Assembly (NCBI GenBank): GCA_963737285.1
Contig: CAVTRT010000003.1
Span: 4,671,475 to 4,735,474, forward strand
Length of the DNA stretch: 64,000 bases
DNA from: Trebonia sp963737285
Lineage (GTDB): Bacteria > Actinomycetota > Actinomycetes > Streptosporangiales > Streptosporangiaceae
Direction: 5' to 3'
Shown here: piece after piece, positions 51,090-62,075 of the stretch
Position numbering within the stretch: position 1 is the stretch's first letter
How the letters are laid out: each line of letters opens with the position of its first letter
Made by a program: the position numbers and the translations under genes
The notes under the pieces: generated by a model
Seen by the model: the letters and a program-made list of their open reading frames with translations, nothing else
Told to the model about the DNA's origin: nothing
Database searches by the model: none

Positions 51090-54000
51090 AATTCAAACTA
51101 TTCAAGCTCAGTCTGGTGCTGGGGCTGGGACTGCTTTCCAGTTCCACGTGGGCGCAAGTAACGGTGCAGGCGCCGAATGCGCTCGGAAATGCTGGGGCTT
51201 GGAACAGTTCAACGCAGATCATCGTTTGTCCAGCAAGAGTGGAGGCTGCGATCTTACCGGGTCGAAGCCACTCCAGTTGGGAACGGGAGCTCCAGCTTTC
51301 CGCGTTCGTGAATAGCGCGCTGCCTCCGATCAATCTTGCGGTCGGGGGAAGCGGCGGGGTAACGGGGCTGTTGCCGGCCTCTAACTTGGCTACGGGGGTG
51401 GCGGCCTCCAATCTCGGCTTCACTCCACTGAATCCGGCAAACAACCTTTCCGACCTTGCTAGCGTTATCGACCGCACGGACTAATCTCGGACTCGGTAGC
51501 TTAGCTCTTCTATCGACGCCCCTTCCTTATGCAGATCTTGCCGGCTCTTTCAGCAAACCAACTTCTCGGTGCCTTGACCGCGACGACCCCAAGTGGCCTT
51601 AGCGTGCCGTCTTGCTCTGGGTCGACGAATGCCCTCACTTGGGCATCTGGCGTCGGCTTCGGATGCAACACGATAGCCGGGGGTGGCACTGGCACGGTTA
51701 CCAACATCGCGACGAGCGCACCGCTGTCGGGCGGCCCGATAACCACGACGGGAACACTGTCGCTTACCGGCCCGTCGGATCTCACAACCTTTACGGCCGG
51801 CACAGTGCCGATGGGGGCCGGGACCTCGCCGTTTGTGGCGAGCGAAATCACCGATGTTGCATCCGGCGGCGTCACGATCGGTTCGCCGACTGGCGGCCAA
51901 AAGGGCGCCGGCACGATCAACATGACCGGCTGCTTCATCAACAACGTGCCGTGCGCTGCTGGCAGTTCGACGGCTTTCAGCGCCATCACTGGCGGCACGA
52001 ATGCTTCTGCGGCGATGGTTGTCGGGACCGGGGCTTCGCTCGGGGTGTCCGGCTCCGGCACGATCGCGGCCACATCGATGCCGACGAGTGGGCTGACAGG
52101 AACGCTGTTGGCTGCTCAATTCCCCGCCTTGACCGGGGACGTGACGACGGTAGCTGGGTCGCTGGCAACCACCTTAGCGACGGTTAATTCAAACATCGGA
52201 ACCTTCGCGTCAGAGACCGTGAATGGTAAAGGGCTGGTGACGGCCGCAGGGAATTTGAGCGGAGATTTGACGACCTCCGGGGCCGTGGCGACCCTCGCCA
52301 CAGTCAACAGCAACGTCGGCTCGTTCACGAACGCTAATATCACGGTCAATGGCAAGGGGCTGATCACTGCGGCGTCGAGCGGATCTGGCGGTTCTGGCAC
52401 CGTGACTAGCGTTGCCTTGACCGCGCCGACCTGGTTGACGGTCGGCGGCTCGCCAATCACCACTTCTGGCACACTCGCGCTCACGGGAACCAGCGAGTCG
52501 GCGAACCTATTCCTGGCCTCACCAAATGGCTCGTCTGGCGCGATGACACCACGCGCGATCGTGCTAGCCGATCTGCCGACGCTGTCGGCAAACACGGTCC
52601 TCGGCGCTTTGACGGCAACGACACCGAGTGGGCTAGCGCTGCCGTCCTGCATCGATACGGCGGGCAACCATCTCAACTATACGACTGGGACTGGCTTTTC
52701 CTGTGGTACGACGAGTAGTAGTGGTTCACCTGCTTTCAATGCGATAACTAGTGGCACCAATTCCACAGCCGCGATGGTGATCGGAACTGGAGCATCACTC
52801 ACCACATCAGGATCTGGCATTCTCCAGGCAACTTCTGTTCCTGTGAGTGGGCTGACGGGGCTCGGCACCGGCGTTCACCGCAACTGCCCTTGCGGTAGCA
52901 CCAGGAACCACAGGATCGTTCTCAACTCAAGACGGCGCGATTGTTACGGGAAACTGCTTGAAATGGGGGCCAGGTTCCAGGATGCTGGCGCTGCTTGTGG
53001 CAGTGGAGGTTCTGTCAGCATCACTGCGGCGACACCGAACGTCGTTGTGACACCTTCGCCGATTACCGGCACCGGCACGATTGGCCTTACCCAGCCGACC
53101 ACGGATCAGTCCGGGGCTGGGACCGCGATAGTCACCGGCTACAATACCGATTGGGTCTATGTCGGCAATTTCACTTATACCTTGGCGCAAGCCGGCACGA
53201 CCGGGTTTGCCAGTGGTTGGGGAACCTGCTTACTGAACACCGGATCGAGCGGTAACGCGACTATAAATGCGACAACCTCAATTTTTAAGGGCGCTGGCAA
53301 TACGACCGCGCTGACGCTGGCTCCTGGTGCATGGGCCTGCCCGACCAGCGACGGGACCAACTACGCCACTCTTGCTAGTGTCGGCAGCAGCGGCACCGTA
53401 ACCAGCGTCGGGCTGACCGTTCCGGGCAGCAGCATCCTCGGTGTGACTGGATCGCCGGTGACGACTTCCGGCAATCTCGGCCTGACCACGACTGGCACCA
53501 ACGGCGGCATTCCGTAGTTCTCATCGACTTCGGCGCTGAGTTCGAGCGCGTTACTTGCGGCCGGCAATTTGATGGTCGGCGGCGGATGCCGGAACTGCGC
53601 CAGCCACGAACCCAGATTGGTCATTCTCCACGAATGTCCTGGTTGGCAACTTCAACATCACGGCGGTTCCGTCGCCGGCTACGTTGGTCAGCAACGGCGC
53701 GATCATCGCCGGAGCGGATGGAACGAATTCCGGCCTCGGCCTGATCGGCACAAACGGCGCGCAAGGTGTCGTGCAAGACATCGCATACGGCGGCACGCTG
53801 GCCTCGCCGACGGCACTTGGAACCAGCGTCAACATCGGCGCGATAGATGCAAATGGCTACGACGGGACATCGGTAACGACGACCGCCCCGGTTGGGATTC
53901 AGTTCCAGACCTGCTCCGGCGCGGCTTGGTCGCATAGCGTCAATACCTGCACGCTCATCGGGTTCAACACGACAGCATCGGGGTCCGTAACTCCAGGGAC

Positions 54001-54728
54001 CAATGCTGCCCTAGGAAGCGATGGATCGTTTATTGTCGCTGCCTCCGCTGGCGCGGTGACGAGTCCCGGTGCTCATGGGCTGTATGTCTCGGGTCCGACC
54101 TCAATTACCCAGGGCTATTCGGTTCCGAGCGCCCTCACCGATGGCGCGACGATCGCAGTCAACGCAGCGCTGAGCAACAACTTCACCGTCACCATCGCGG
54201 GCAACCGGACGCTCTCGAATCCGACCAATCTTGTCGCCGGCCAGATCCTAAATTTCCAGATCACGCAGGACGCGACCGGCAACCGGACCTTGGCTTTCGG
54301 CGCCAACTACAACGGCGCGATCAGCCTCAATCCGGCGGCGAATGCCATTACTCATGTTCTCCTGCTATGCCTCATCTTCATCATCGCTGCAATGCGCCGG
54401 CGGTGCTCCGGCGGGCGTTACGGCATCGAATTGCTCGAGCGGAGCGTCGCCCGCCGTCTGCGGCTCGGCGCGGGCCGGCAGCGTCGCCGTGCCGACCGGG
54501 GCGACGCCCACTCTCGTCATCAACAGCACGGCAGTCACCGCGAACAGCGAGATCCTCCTGAATGTCGATGAGAGCGCGACGATCGCCGGCACGACCTGCA
54601 ACACCACCTTGGCGACGCTGGTCAACCCGGTGGTCACCGCGCGATCGGCGGGCACAAGCTTCACAATTCAGATGAACTCGACCTTGGCGGCAAATCCGGC
54701 CTGCGTCGATTACCAGATCGTGAATTAA
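51086..54728 (+). CDS. Large repetitive fibre-like protein with signal peptide (several frameshifts)
   Basis: About 1,200 residues. Signal peptide MKFKLFKLSLVLGLGLLSSS. Long stretches of repeated beta units follow: GGTGTVTNIATSAPLSGGPI, TATTPSGLSVPSC and again TATTPSGLALPSC, ATTLATVNSNIGTFASETVN and NSNVGSFTNANITVNGKGLI. The C-terminus (VCGSARAGSVAVPTGATPTL, GTSFTIQMNSTLAANPACVD, YQIVN) is a module often found at the end of phage tail fibres. Shifts near 51240, 51300, 51480, 52870, 53520 and 54340. Export signal on a fibre is unexpected. An antisense frame of similar length exists but is a shadow. Confidence 0.62.
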
Positions 54729-54738
54729 GGGCGCTCAG

Positions 54739-54963
54739 ATGCGGATTAGCGTAATGCGCACCATTGGCGTGCTGGCCTTGGCCGCCATGCTCTTCGCTTC
54801 GGTGAGTGCGCTAGCTCAGTTCGGTGGCCTTCTCGGCACCAGCAGGCCAACGCCAGCGATTTCTCCGCCATCAACCTTCTCCAATTTCGCGGTTGGCGAA
54901 GCCTACATGAACGAGGGCATCGCATCGAATTATGCGACCGGATCGGGGTATCTCAATGATTAA
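54739..54963 (+). CDS. Small secreted protein
   Basis: 74 residues. MRISVMRTIGVLALAAMLFA followed by SVSALAQ is a Sec signal peptide. Mature part of about 45 residues (TPAISPPSTFSNFAVGEAYM, NEGIASNYATGSGYLND). Overlaps the next gene by 8 nt. Unknown function. Confidence 0.6.
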   Translation: MRISVMRTIGVLALAAMLFASVSALAQFGGLLGTSRPTPAISPPSTFSNFAVGEAYMNEGIASNYATGSGYLND

Positions 54964-56638
54964 GCGGTTTCTGCTGGCGGCTTCGTTTCTGCTCGGCCTG
55001 ACCCTGCCGGCCTTCGCCGCCAATTGGTATGTCTGCTCGACCTGCTACACGGCGGTCCCGCAGTGGGCGGCGACGACGGCCTATAACAGCTCGACGCCGA
55101 GCCTCGTTCGGCAACTTGCCGCGCCAGCCGTGAACAGCGAGCGGGTGTTTCGCGAGAACGTCTCGACCTGTACTTCAGGTTCGACTGAACCGACCTGGAT
55201 ACTGACGGCCGGCGGCGTCACGGCGAGCGACGGAACCTGTTCCTGGACCGAAGCGACAGGGGTGCCGGCTTATCAACATATCGGCTCGACCACGACATGG
55301 ACGGCCCCGGCGGCGCGCTACAATGATCTCTCGTCGCTCGGTACGAGCAAGATCAATCGTGGCGATACAGTCTATTGCTCTAACTCCCATGCCGAGACGC
55401 AATCGACGAATTTTTCGCTGACATTGCCGGGACAGGCATCGCCGTTGGCGACTTCGCTGATCAGCGTCAATCCGGCAAACGGCAATATCCCGCCGATCGG
55501 AACGGATATAACGTCGGGATGCAGCCTGACCTCGACTGGCGACACGACTTTTACGATCGCAGGCGCCGGTGGCTATTTCAACGGGATCAGCTTCACCGGA
55601 GCTTCCGGCGGTTCGGCTACAACGGATTATTTTGAGTTTTCGCCGGGAACAAGCGCCGGTTTAGCGAAAATGATGTTTGTCAACAGTTCTTTCAATACCG
55701 CTTCCACCGGAGCTAGCACGCAAGCCTTCGAATGCATAGCGGGTGGCGCGCTGTCTTTCAGCAATACGACATTCACCTTCGGAAACACCGGCGACAACTT
55801 TTCGACCATTTACGGCGGCTGCTACGTCGACTGGACAAACACGGCAAACGCTATCGGTGGGACGGCGCCGACCTCAGTCTTCAATTTGAATATCGGATTC
55901 GGCGGCCTCGGTCTAACTGTGCATGGTGTCGATCTTAGTGCTTTGACGACAGGCCATTTCTTGGTGACTCCGGGAGCTGGTCTTGCGGCTGGCGTGCCGA
56001 ACGTGCAGGTCTACAATAACAAATACGGCTCCGGCGGATTGGCGTTCGATACTTCAGGCACAGATAATGCCGAGGCTACTCAGTTCCGCTGGAATTTCGA
56101 CGGCACCGGCTACACGGTCCCGAGCACGACAGGATTGCTGACGACAAGCACGGCGACTTATCGCAGTGGCGGCAACACGACCTTTGGGACGCCAACGAGT
56201 TGGTCAATGGTCTCGACGGCACAGGCGTCGTTTCTGATCCCAGAAGTCAGCGCGCCGATCCGGGCCTACAGCTCTTTCACATCCGGCACGCATACGGCCA
56301 CGATCTACTTCGTATCCTCGGCGACCCAGAACAACAATCAGGTCTGGGCGCAATGCGAATACATCGGGAGCGGATACCCGCCCTCGACGACCGTCAACGA
56401 TGCGATGGCGACCCCGCTTTCGACTCCCGCAGCGCAGCCGACAGACACATCGACCTGGACCTCGCCGCCATCGACCCCTGCCTATCAGAAGCTGACAGTG
56501 ACCTATTCGCCAACCGCTGTTGGGCTGATCAGCTGCAAAGTCTACAACGGCGCCGCGAGCACGACGATCTACGTCGATCCGGTGCTGAACCTATCGATGC
56601 TCGATCCAGCCAACGACGAATTTGCAGACGCCGCATGA
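54956..56638 (+). CDS. Secreted beta-rich protein
   Basis: 560 residues in one clean frame. Signal peptide MIKRFLLAASFLLGLTLPAF with a cut after FAA. A first domain (WYVCSTCYTAVPQWAATTAY, VFRENVSTCTSGSTEPTW, SWTEATG) resembles the small 'W-x-D' carbohydrate or fibre modules of phages. Then a long parallel-beta region (FNGISFTGASGGSATTDYFE, AFECIAGGALSFSNTTF) and a final beta sandwich (ATIYFVSSATQNNNQVWAQC). Stop overlaps the next start (ATGA). May be a surface polysaccharide-binding protein or a fibre. Confidence 0.62.
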   Translation: MIKRFLLAASFLLGLTLPAFAANWYVCSTCYTAVPQWAATTAYNSSTPSLVRQLAAPAVNSERVFRENVSTCTSGSTEPTWILTAGGVTASDGTCSWTEATGVPAYQHIGSTTTWTAPAARYNDLSSLGTSKINRGDTVYCSNSHAETQSTNFSLTLPGQASPLATSLISVNPANGNIPPIGTDITSGCSLTSTGDTTFTIAGAGGYFNGISFTGASGGSATTDYFEFSPGTSAGLAKMMFVNSSFNTASTGASTQAFECIAGGALSFSNTTFTFGNTGDNFSTIYGGCYVDWTNTANAIGGTAPTSVFNLNIGFGGLGLTVHGVDLSALTTGHFLVTPGAGLAAGVPNVQVYNNKYGSGGLAFDTSGTDNAEATQFRWNFDGTGYTVPSTTGLLTTSTATYRSGGNTTFGTPTSWSMVSTAQASFLIPEVSAPIRAYSSFTSGTHTATIYFVSSATQNNNQVWAQCEYIGSGYPPSTTVNDAMATPLSTPAAQPTDTSTWTSPPSTPAYQKLTVTYSPTAVGLISCKVYNGAASTTIYVDPVLNLSMLDPANDEFADAA

Positions 56639-59600
56639 AGATCGACCGCCCAATCTGTCCCGAAGGTTTCGGCGAGCCCTATGTGCGACCGGAGCCGGAA
56701 ACGCCCGTGCAGGCCACAGAGAGCGTGCTGGGTGACCTGGTTCGCGGCGATGGCCATCCGAACCTATACGCCCCGGCACAGCGCCTGACGCGCGGCGGTC
56801 GCGGCCGGACGATGACCCGGCGTGGCGTCTTCACGATGGCGCTCGGTGCGTTCGCGGCGCTTGGCAACGCTATCCCGGCGATGGCCTTTTTCCGTGGAGG
56901 CGGTGGCTCAGGCGGCGGCGGTGGGCTGACGCTGCTGACCACCTATACCTTGCAGAATCCAGGCGGCACGGAAACGAACGTCCAGCTGAGGTTTGGGCAA
57001 GCCTTCAAGCGCGGCGATGTCGCGACGACGGGCTTTACCTTTGTGCTGAAAGATGATCTCGGCAACACGCTGCCGATGCAATACGACGAGCGCTCCGATT
57101 TCAACGGTCAATCCGGTGCGACTGACGGCGCATGGATTAGGCATGTCGTCTTCTCGACGATCATTCCGACCTTCGGTTCTGCACGCACGATCTCGATCTA
57201 CAAGCAGGCCGGGACGTACAGCCCTGGAACGCCGGTATCGATGAGCGCGATAACGGCGCAAAACTTGGTGGTCAAGTTTGGCAGCGCGACCTGGCCGACG
57301 AGCGATTGCAATAACGCGGTGATCGGCTCCGGCCAGCATCAATTCGTCGTCAACACCTATGCCGGGATCACCTTCGGTCCGAACGGCAGTGGAACCGGGA
57401 TTCCAGGCGGCATCCGTCAGGTTTCATCTGGTGCGGTGCAATCGACATGGATTGTCGCCGGCGCGCTGACCGATGTTACCGGGGGAGCGCCGTTCAAAAA
57501 TCTGTACGAAGAGTTTTATGCCGTAGCCTGGGCGAACGGCCGCATCGAGTTCATGCCGAAGCTCGGCAACCCGTGGTTTACCGTGACGAGTCCGACCCCG
57601 AGCCTGTATTGGGGCGACCACTCGATTTATTCCGGCGCCACGCTATTGCGGAGTTGGACTCAGAATTTCCCGATCACCGCGGCTGATGTCAATCCCGCTG
57701 ACCTGACCTTGATCGCTGCCACCGGAGCGGCAGGCAGCGCTACCGGCACCACCAGCTTTACTGACATGACCCTCCCGAATGTTCCCACCCTGGGGTTTCA
57801 GTATGGCTACGTCGGCATGCAGATTTTCATCGAGCCAGGCAGCGCTCTGACGAGCGGCAATTACACGATTATGAGCGCGCCGACGCCGCAAACCTGTACG
57901 CTGGATAGGTCACCGGGGACAGGGAGTGGAGCAAGCTGGCGCATCGGCGGCGGCTCCGTCTCCAATGCCGGAGCTGCTCTGCAAGAGGGTGAGCCGATCG
58001 TCTTTACGCAAGGCGGTGGAGCGACGCTGCCGACAGGTCTCACAGCCGGACAACTCAATTTTGCGGCAGTTAACCCAAGCGCCGGTGTCACCGGGATCTT
58101 CCCTTGTCAAACCCCCGTGGCTTATCATGTGACAGCCAGCGGTGGTCAAGGGTTTAATACGATCAGCAGCGCCGGAACCGGCACGAATACGATGACGCGG
58201 ACCTGCACCGTGAACAACTGGCAGGGCAGCTATTTGCCGGCCGACGACAACGGCAATGCCTGGTTTTTGCCGGCGCGGACCGCAACTCCATACCCGAATC
58301 TGACGGCATCCGAAAAGCTTTATTGGATGCAAACTGGCATGGTGCCGCCATACAATTTGACACCGCCACCTGGCACCGGAGTATTCTTCAACAATTACTG
58401 GACCGACGCTTCTAACCAAGGCTGCGGACCATATTATCGCCCCAACTCCCTCGGAATACAGCCGACTGGGATCAGCCAGGGCGGAGTCCATATCGGCATC
58501 GGAGTCTGGTCGGACCCTTCGGCCAATTGGTGGATGAACTCGACTGTCGCAAATTGGGACCAGATCCGCGCGATGGCGCTTTCGCACGCCACCATGCCGA
58601 TGATGAATATGCTGAATATAGCGACTGGCTACATCCCAGCCGGCGACAACGGACCAGACCAATTAGGAACATCTTATCCTGGTCTCGGAGCTCCATTCCC
58701 ACTATATTGCATGTATTATAATAACAACGCAACGCAGAATTTTGCGTTACCACAATATCCTGCATTGCCCTTTGGCAATAATTATGAGCTTTACTTTAGT
58801 TTTTGGATGGGGGTTGGAGCCAGCGCCGCCTTGGAAGGGGGCGTAACTGACCATCAACCAGAATTTGGTATGATCCCGCAATATTTGATGGAGGGTCAGC
58901 CTTGGATGCTCGACGAGATATATCGTGATGGTAATTACGGGGTGTTTGGTTATCCCAAGTTTCCGTATGACGGAATTACAAACGGGACGATGACTATCCC
59001 AGGCGCGACCCCTCCGAAGCAATATGCGAAGTTTTGCTGGGCCGGCCAGGCGCCACGGTCGTTTGCTTGGGGGATGCGGTCTCCGATTTATTCATCCGTC
59101 GTCGGCGCGAATAGTCGTCCTGAGCAGAATTATTGGTGGAGTATAGTCGGGCAAAACATCAGAAGCATGTATCTCATCGATACCGTCTGGTACGCGTCCT
59201 CGCCCGGCTTTGGAGCGATGGGCATGATGTCCACTACGGGTTATGATTCCACCTTCATGGACCTTTATGCCGGGCAAGTAACCAACGTCATGTATGGACT
59301 AATCCATCAAGATTGGGGGGCAATCTTACCCGGCGCAACTACTTTGTGGGCAGCCAACCGTTGCATTCGACTGATGACCGGGCTGGTCACGAATTGGGGG
59401 ATTTCGCCTTTCTGGGCTGGTCTGGAGCGGGTTTGGGATCAGATACCGTGGACATCAACTCCCACGGGGAATCAGGGGGCATCGTGGGCGACCAGCTTGG
59501 CGAACATTGGCACGTGCGCTGGGGTACCGTCGATTGATGTCCCTGGGGTCACATGCGACGCGACCGGCCTGTTCACCATGACCGCGTGGAATGGCGGCCC

Positions 59601-60087
59601 GGCTTACTCGCCTACTGTCGTTGATTACAACACTTTTTATTACCAAAACGGAGATCAATGGATTCCATCTAGTGCTAATGCGGTTGCTTTGTTTGGAACG
59701 GCCCCGCTTTATATTGTTAGTTTCACCGGGTACATATCGTCGTCCGTCGCGCCGACGTTTAGGCTCTCGGCAACGTCCGGCGGCAGTCCCATTGTCCCAT
59801 CGGCAGCGGGCACCGATCTGGAGTTTGCCCCTCGCCCCTTGTATAATCCGGCGCCACCCGAAATAGCTTATGGTCCCAACAACAATCAAAACCCAAACGG
59901 CTACCAAGCTGAATACATTGCTGTTTTTGCGGGTGGCTTGGCTGCCGGATTGACTGAGCCCGGCATCGCCGCGGCCTTTACTCAGGCATCATCACGATTT
60001 CTGCCGAATGGAACTTTTACTAGTTACGGCCGTAGTTCGGTGCCGTGGTGCGAATGGTACATGGACAGCACAATCAGGGTGTCTTGA
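56635..60087 (+). CDS. Very large protein with Tat-like signal, putative polysaccharide-active enzyme
   Basis: 1,150 residues, one clean frame. The overlapping start ATG 56635 gives a 59-residue leader before MTRRGVFTMALGAFAALGNA, a twin-arginine-like signal (an internal ATG at 56812 would expose it directly). After a Gly linker comes LLTTYTLQNPGGTETNVQLR with AFKRGDV and DDLGNTLPMQYDER, similar to the first RIFT-barrel domain of YetA-like rhamnogalacturonan lyases. Later VTDHQPEFGMIPQYLMEGQP and MLDEIYRDGNYGVFGYPKFP look like an alpha-barrel part. Enzyme class is a guess; the segment EFGMIPQYLMEG may line an active site. Confidence 0.55.
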   Translation: MKIDRPICPEGFGEPYVRPEPETPVQATESVLGDLVRGDGHPNLYAPAQRLTRGGRGRTMTRRGVFTMALGAFAALGNAIPAMAFFRGGGGSGGGGGLTLLTTYTLQNPGGTETNVQLRFGQAFKRGDVATTGFTFVLKDDLGNTLPMQYDERSDFNGQSGATDGAWIRHVVFSTIIPTFGSARTISIYKQAGTYSPGTPVSMSAITAQNLVVKFGSATWPTSDCNNAVIGSGQHQFVVNTYAGITFGPNGSGTGIPGGIRQVSSGAVQSTWIVAGALTDVTGGAPFKNLYEEFYAVAWANGRIEFMPKLGNPWFTVTSPTPSLYWGDHSIYSGATLLRSWTQNFPITAADVNPADLTLIAATGAAGSATGTTSFTDMTLPNVPTLGFQYGYVGMQIFIEPGSALTSGNYTIMSAPTPQTCTLDRSPGTGSGASWRIGGGSVSNAGAALQEGEPIVFTQGGGATLPTGLTAGQLNFAAVNPSAGVTGIFPCQTPVAYHVTASGGQGFNTISSAGTGTNTMTRTCTVNNWQGSYLPADDNGNAWFLPARTATPYPNLTASEKLYWMQTGMVPPYNLTPPPGTGVFFNNYWTDASNQGCGPYYRPNSLGIQPTGISQGGVHIGIGVWSDPSANWWMNSTVANWDQIRAMALSHATMPMMNMLNIATGYIPAGDNGPDQLGTSYPGLGAPFPLYCMYYNNNATQNFALPQYPALPFGNNYELYFSFWMGVGASAALEGGVTDHQPEFGMIPQYLMEGQPWMLDEIYRDGNYGVFGYPKFPYDGITNGTMTIPGATPPKQYAKFCWAGQAPRSFAWGMRSPIYSSVVGANSRPEQNYWWSIVGQNIRSMYLIDTVWYASSPGFGAMGMMSTTGYDSTFMDLYAGQVTNVMYGLIHQDWGAILPGATTLWAANRCIRLMTGLVTNWGISPFWAGLERVWDQIPWTSTPTGNQGASWATSLANIGTCAGVPSIDVPGVTCDATGLFTMTAWNGGPAYSPTVVDYNTFYYQNGDQWIPSSANAVALFGTAPLYIVSFTGYISSSVAPTFRLSATSGGSPIVPSAAGTDLEFAPRPLYNPAPPEIAYGPNNNQNPNGYQAEYIAVFAGGLAAGLTEPGIAAAFTQASSRFLPNGTFTSYGRSSVPWCEWYMDSTIRVS

Positions 60088-60350
60088 TGGCCTCTCCGCA
60101 CGCCACTCATCGAAGAGATCGCCGCAGCCCGGCGCGCGCTGTTCCCGGCCGACGAGCCGTGGGAGGCGAAGGCCGGCGTCTCCGATCTGACCGGCAGCAT
60201 CACCCGGCATTGCGGGATCTGCCCGCACCAGCCGGGCGAAAACTGTCACCTGACCTGTTTCAAGGTCCGCGCGGATGCTGCTGATGACGGAGTTGCTGTG
60301 TCAATGCGGCTCCGGCTCGGCAGCCGCGAGGGCGTCTTTCTGAGGACAAA

Positions 60351-60354
<4 letters not shown>
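60087..60354 (+). CDS. Small Cys-rich protein before the endolysin (one frameshift)
   Basis: About 88 residues. ATG 60087 overlaps the previous stop (TGATG); a shift near 60100 gives TPLIEEIAAARRALFPADEP, WEAKAGVSDLTGSITRHCGI, CPHQPGENCHLTCFKVRADA. Four closely spaced Cys with His (C-x2-C-x5-C-x3-C) suggest a zinc or Fe-S site. The stop overlaps the endolysin start (ATGA). No family recognised. Confidence 0.5.
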
Positions 60355-60743
<389 letters not shown>

Positions 60744-60744
60744 A

Positions 60745-60808
60745 AGATTGCGGCTCGGGTCGCGATGGCGAAAGGGCAGACGCCACTGGTTTACATCGGG
60801 CTGGCAGA
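60745..60808 (+). repeat. Second partial copy of the lysozyme stretch
   Basis: Matches bases 68-131 for about 60 bases with a handful of mismatches (for example CACTGGTTT against CACTGATTT), then stops matching at about 60803-60808 where the fungal sequence begins. The mismatches suggest it comes from another strain or from an error-rich read. Confidence 0.75.
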
Positions 60809-61051
60809 CTGTCGATTCTGTTCCAGGATATTCCGCTGAGCCGTTCACCCAAAAATCTAAGATCTGTTTATCTAGAACCTTGAACAGTCTACCGAGACTT
60901 TGAAGCCCTCTGTCAGAGGTGCGAGTCAGCATTCACCCATATTTTCAGCTGAATTCATGACAACACTTTCTGAGGAAGAGCGACGCCATGAGACGACACA
61001 GCATCGGGCTACATGCGTTGCAGAGAAAGACAACAAAATAAAGGTAAGAAA
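60809..61051. other. Junction-side fungal sequence without gene call
   Basis: About 240 bp between the last phage-like base and the stop of the transcription factor. It may hold the real C-terminus of that gene after a further indel or intron. Nothing else supported. Confidence 0.4.
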
Positions 61052-62075
61052 CTATCCATACATGAGAATCCTTGGGTCTTCGTTTTCGAACCGTTCTTCC
61101 GGAGGAGAATCAAACATGATGATGGCACATGGTTTATCGCGAAGGAGGGTAAGTCCTCGCTCAGTCAAAGACAACAGATACAAGGTTCGCTGAATTGATA
61201 ACGTTTCGGATTGACTGAGCTGTAGCTTTTGAGAAAGATCCTTTATTTCATAAAACCCAAGCTCCTGGGCCAGCATTATAGCCTCCCTGAGAAGAAACCA
61301 GTTTGAACTCTTTGAAATTCTACCTCAGCCACAGAGAGGAAAAGAGACGTTTGAACGGTAAAAATAGATGCGCTTTCGATATACTCGAAGGTGGAACGAA
61401 GTTGCATGCATTTCTTTATGAAGCGCTGTGCTCTCCTCTTCCTTGGTTCCTGGGTGGTGAATTTGATCTGGGATATGCAAGGCAGAAAGAGCACAGATAG
61501 ATAGTACTAAGCAAGTTTGGTGATGATCTAGTTGTTCAGGGTGATCCAAAGCTTCTCGTAGAAACGTCTCGTCCATAATCGGCCAAATAGGGTACAGGTT
61601 ATTGACAAATTGATCAATATCCTGAGATAGAGTTGGCAGATTAGACATGATGGCAGCGGCTCGATCTGGATGCGTTGCGCTGTTTGTTGGACTTCCATCG
61701 GGCGTGGAGACTCTTCGTGGAACTCGAGGTGGGACCGAGAAGTACTCATCGAGACCACAGAGAGAGAGTTCATCCGTATTGAAATGTCTTAGTCCAGGTC
61801 CAGGGCTTTGAGGTGTATAGGACTGCTGTACCTGTGTTGCCTTACGTGGCACTCGATCTTCGCTCAACGATTGTTCTGGGTCTGTTCTCAATCGGGAAAT
61901 CACGGCTCCCGATCCTTTCTTCCTTCCTGGTCGCTGTCGGACAACCTCACGTGTGCACTGCAGGTTGATATCATAACATCGATTGCAGCGAGGAGGAGTC
62001 TTGTCGCATCGGACTCTCCTCAAAGCATTGATCGCATGGATACACCCGGGATGACTTCTGAGGCCGACTACTCAT
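61052..62075 (-). CDS. Fungal Zn2Cys6 transcription factor, partly frameshifted
   Basis: Minus strand, reading from MSSRPQKSSRVYPCDQC (ATG 62075) into RRVRCDKTPPRCNRCYDINL and QCT, the binuclear zinc cluster (C-x2-C ... C-x6-C-x2-C-x6-C), followed by a basic linker RQRPGRKKGS. IDQFVNNLYPIWPIMDETFL and CLVLSICALSALHI are the start of the fungal-specific regulatory domain; AQELGFYEIKDLSQKLQLSQ and RTLYLLSLTERGLTLLRDKP continue it. Indels near 62025, 61465 and 61280 are needed. A nuclear regulator of a filamentous ascomycete-like fungus, quite out of place beside a phage. Confidence 0.8.
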
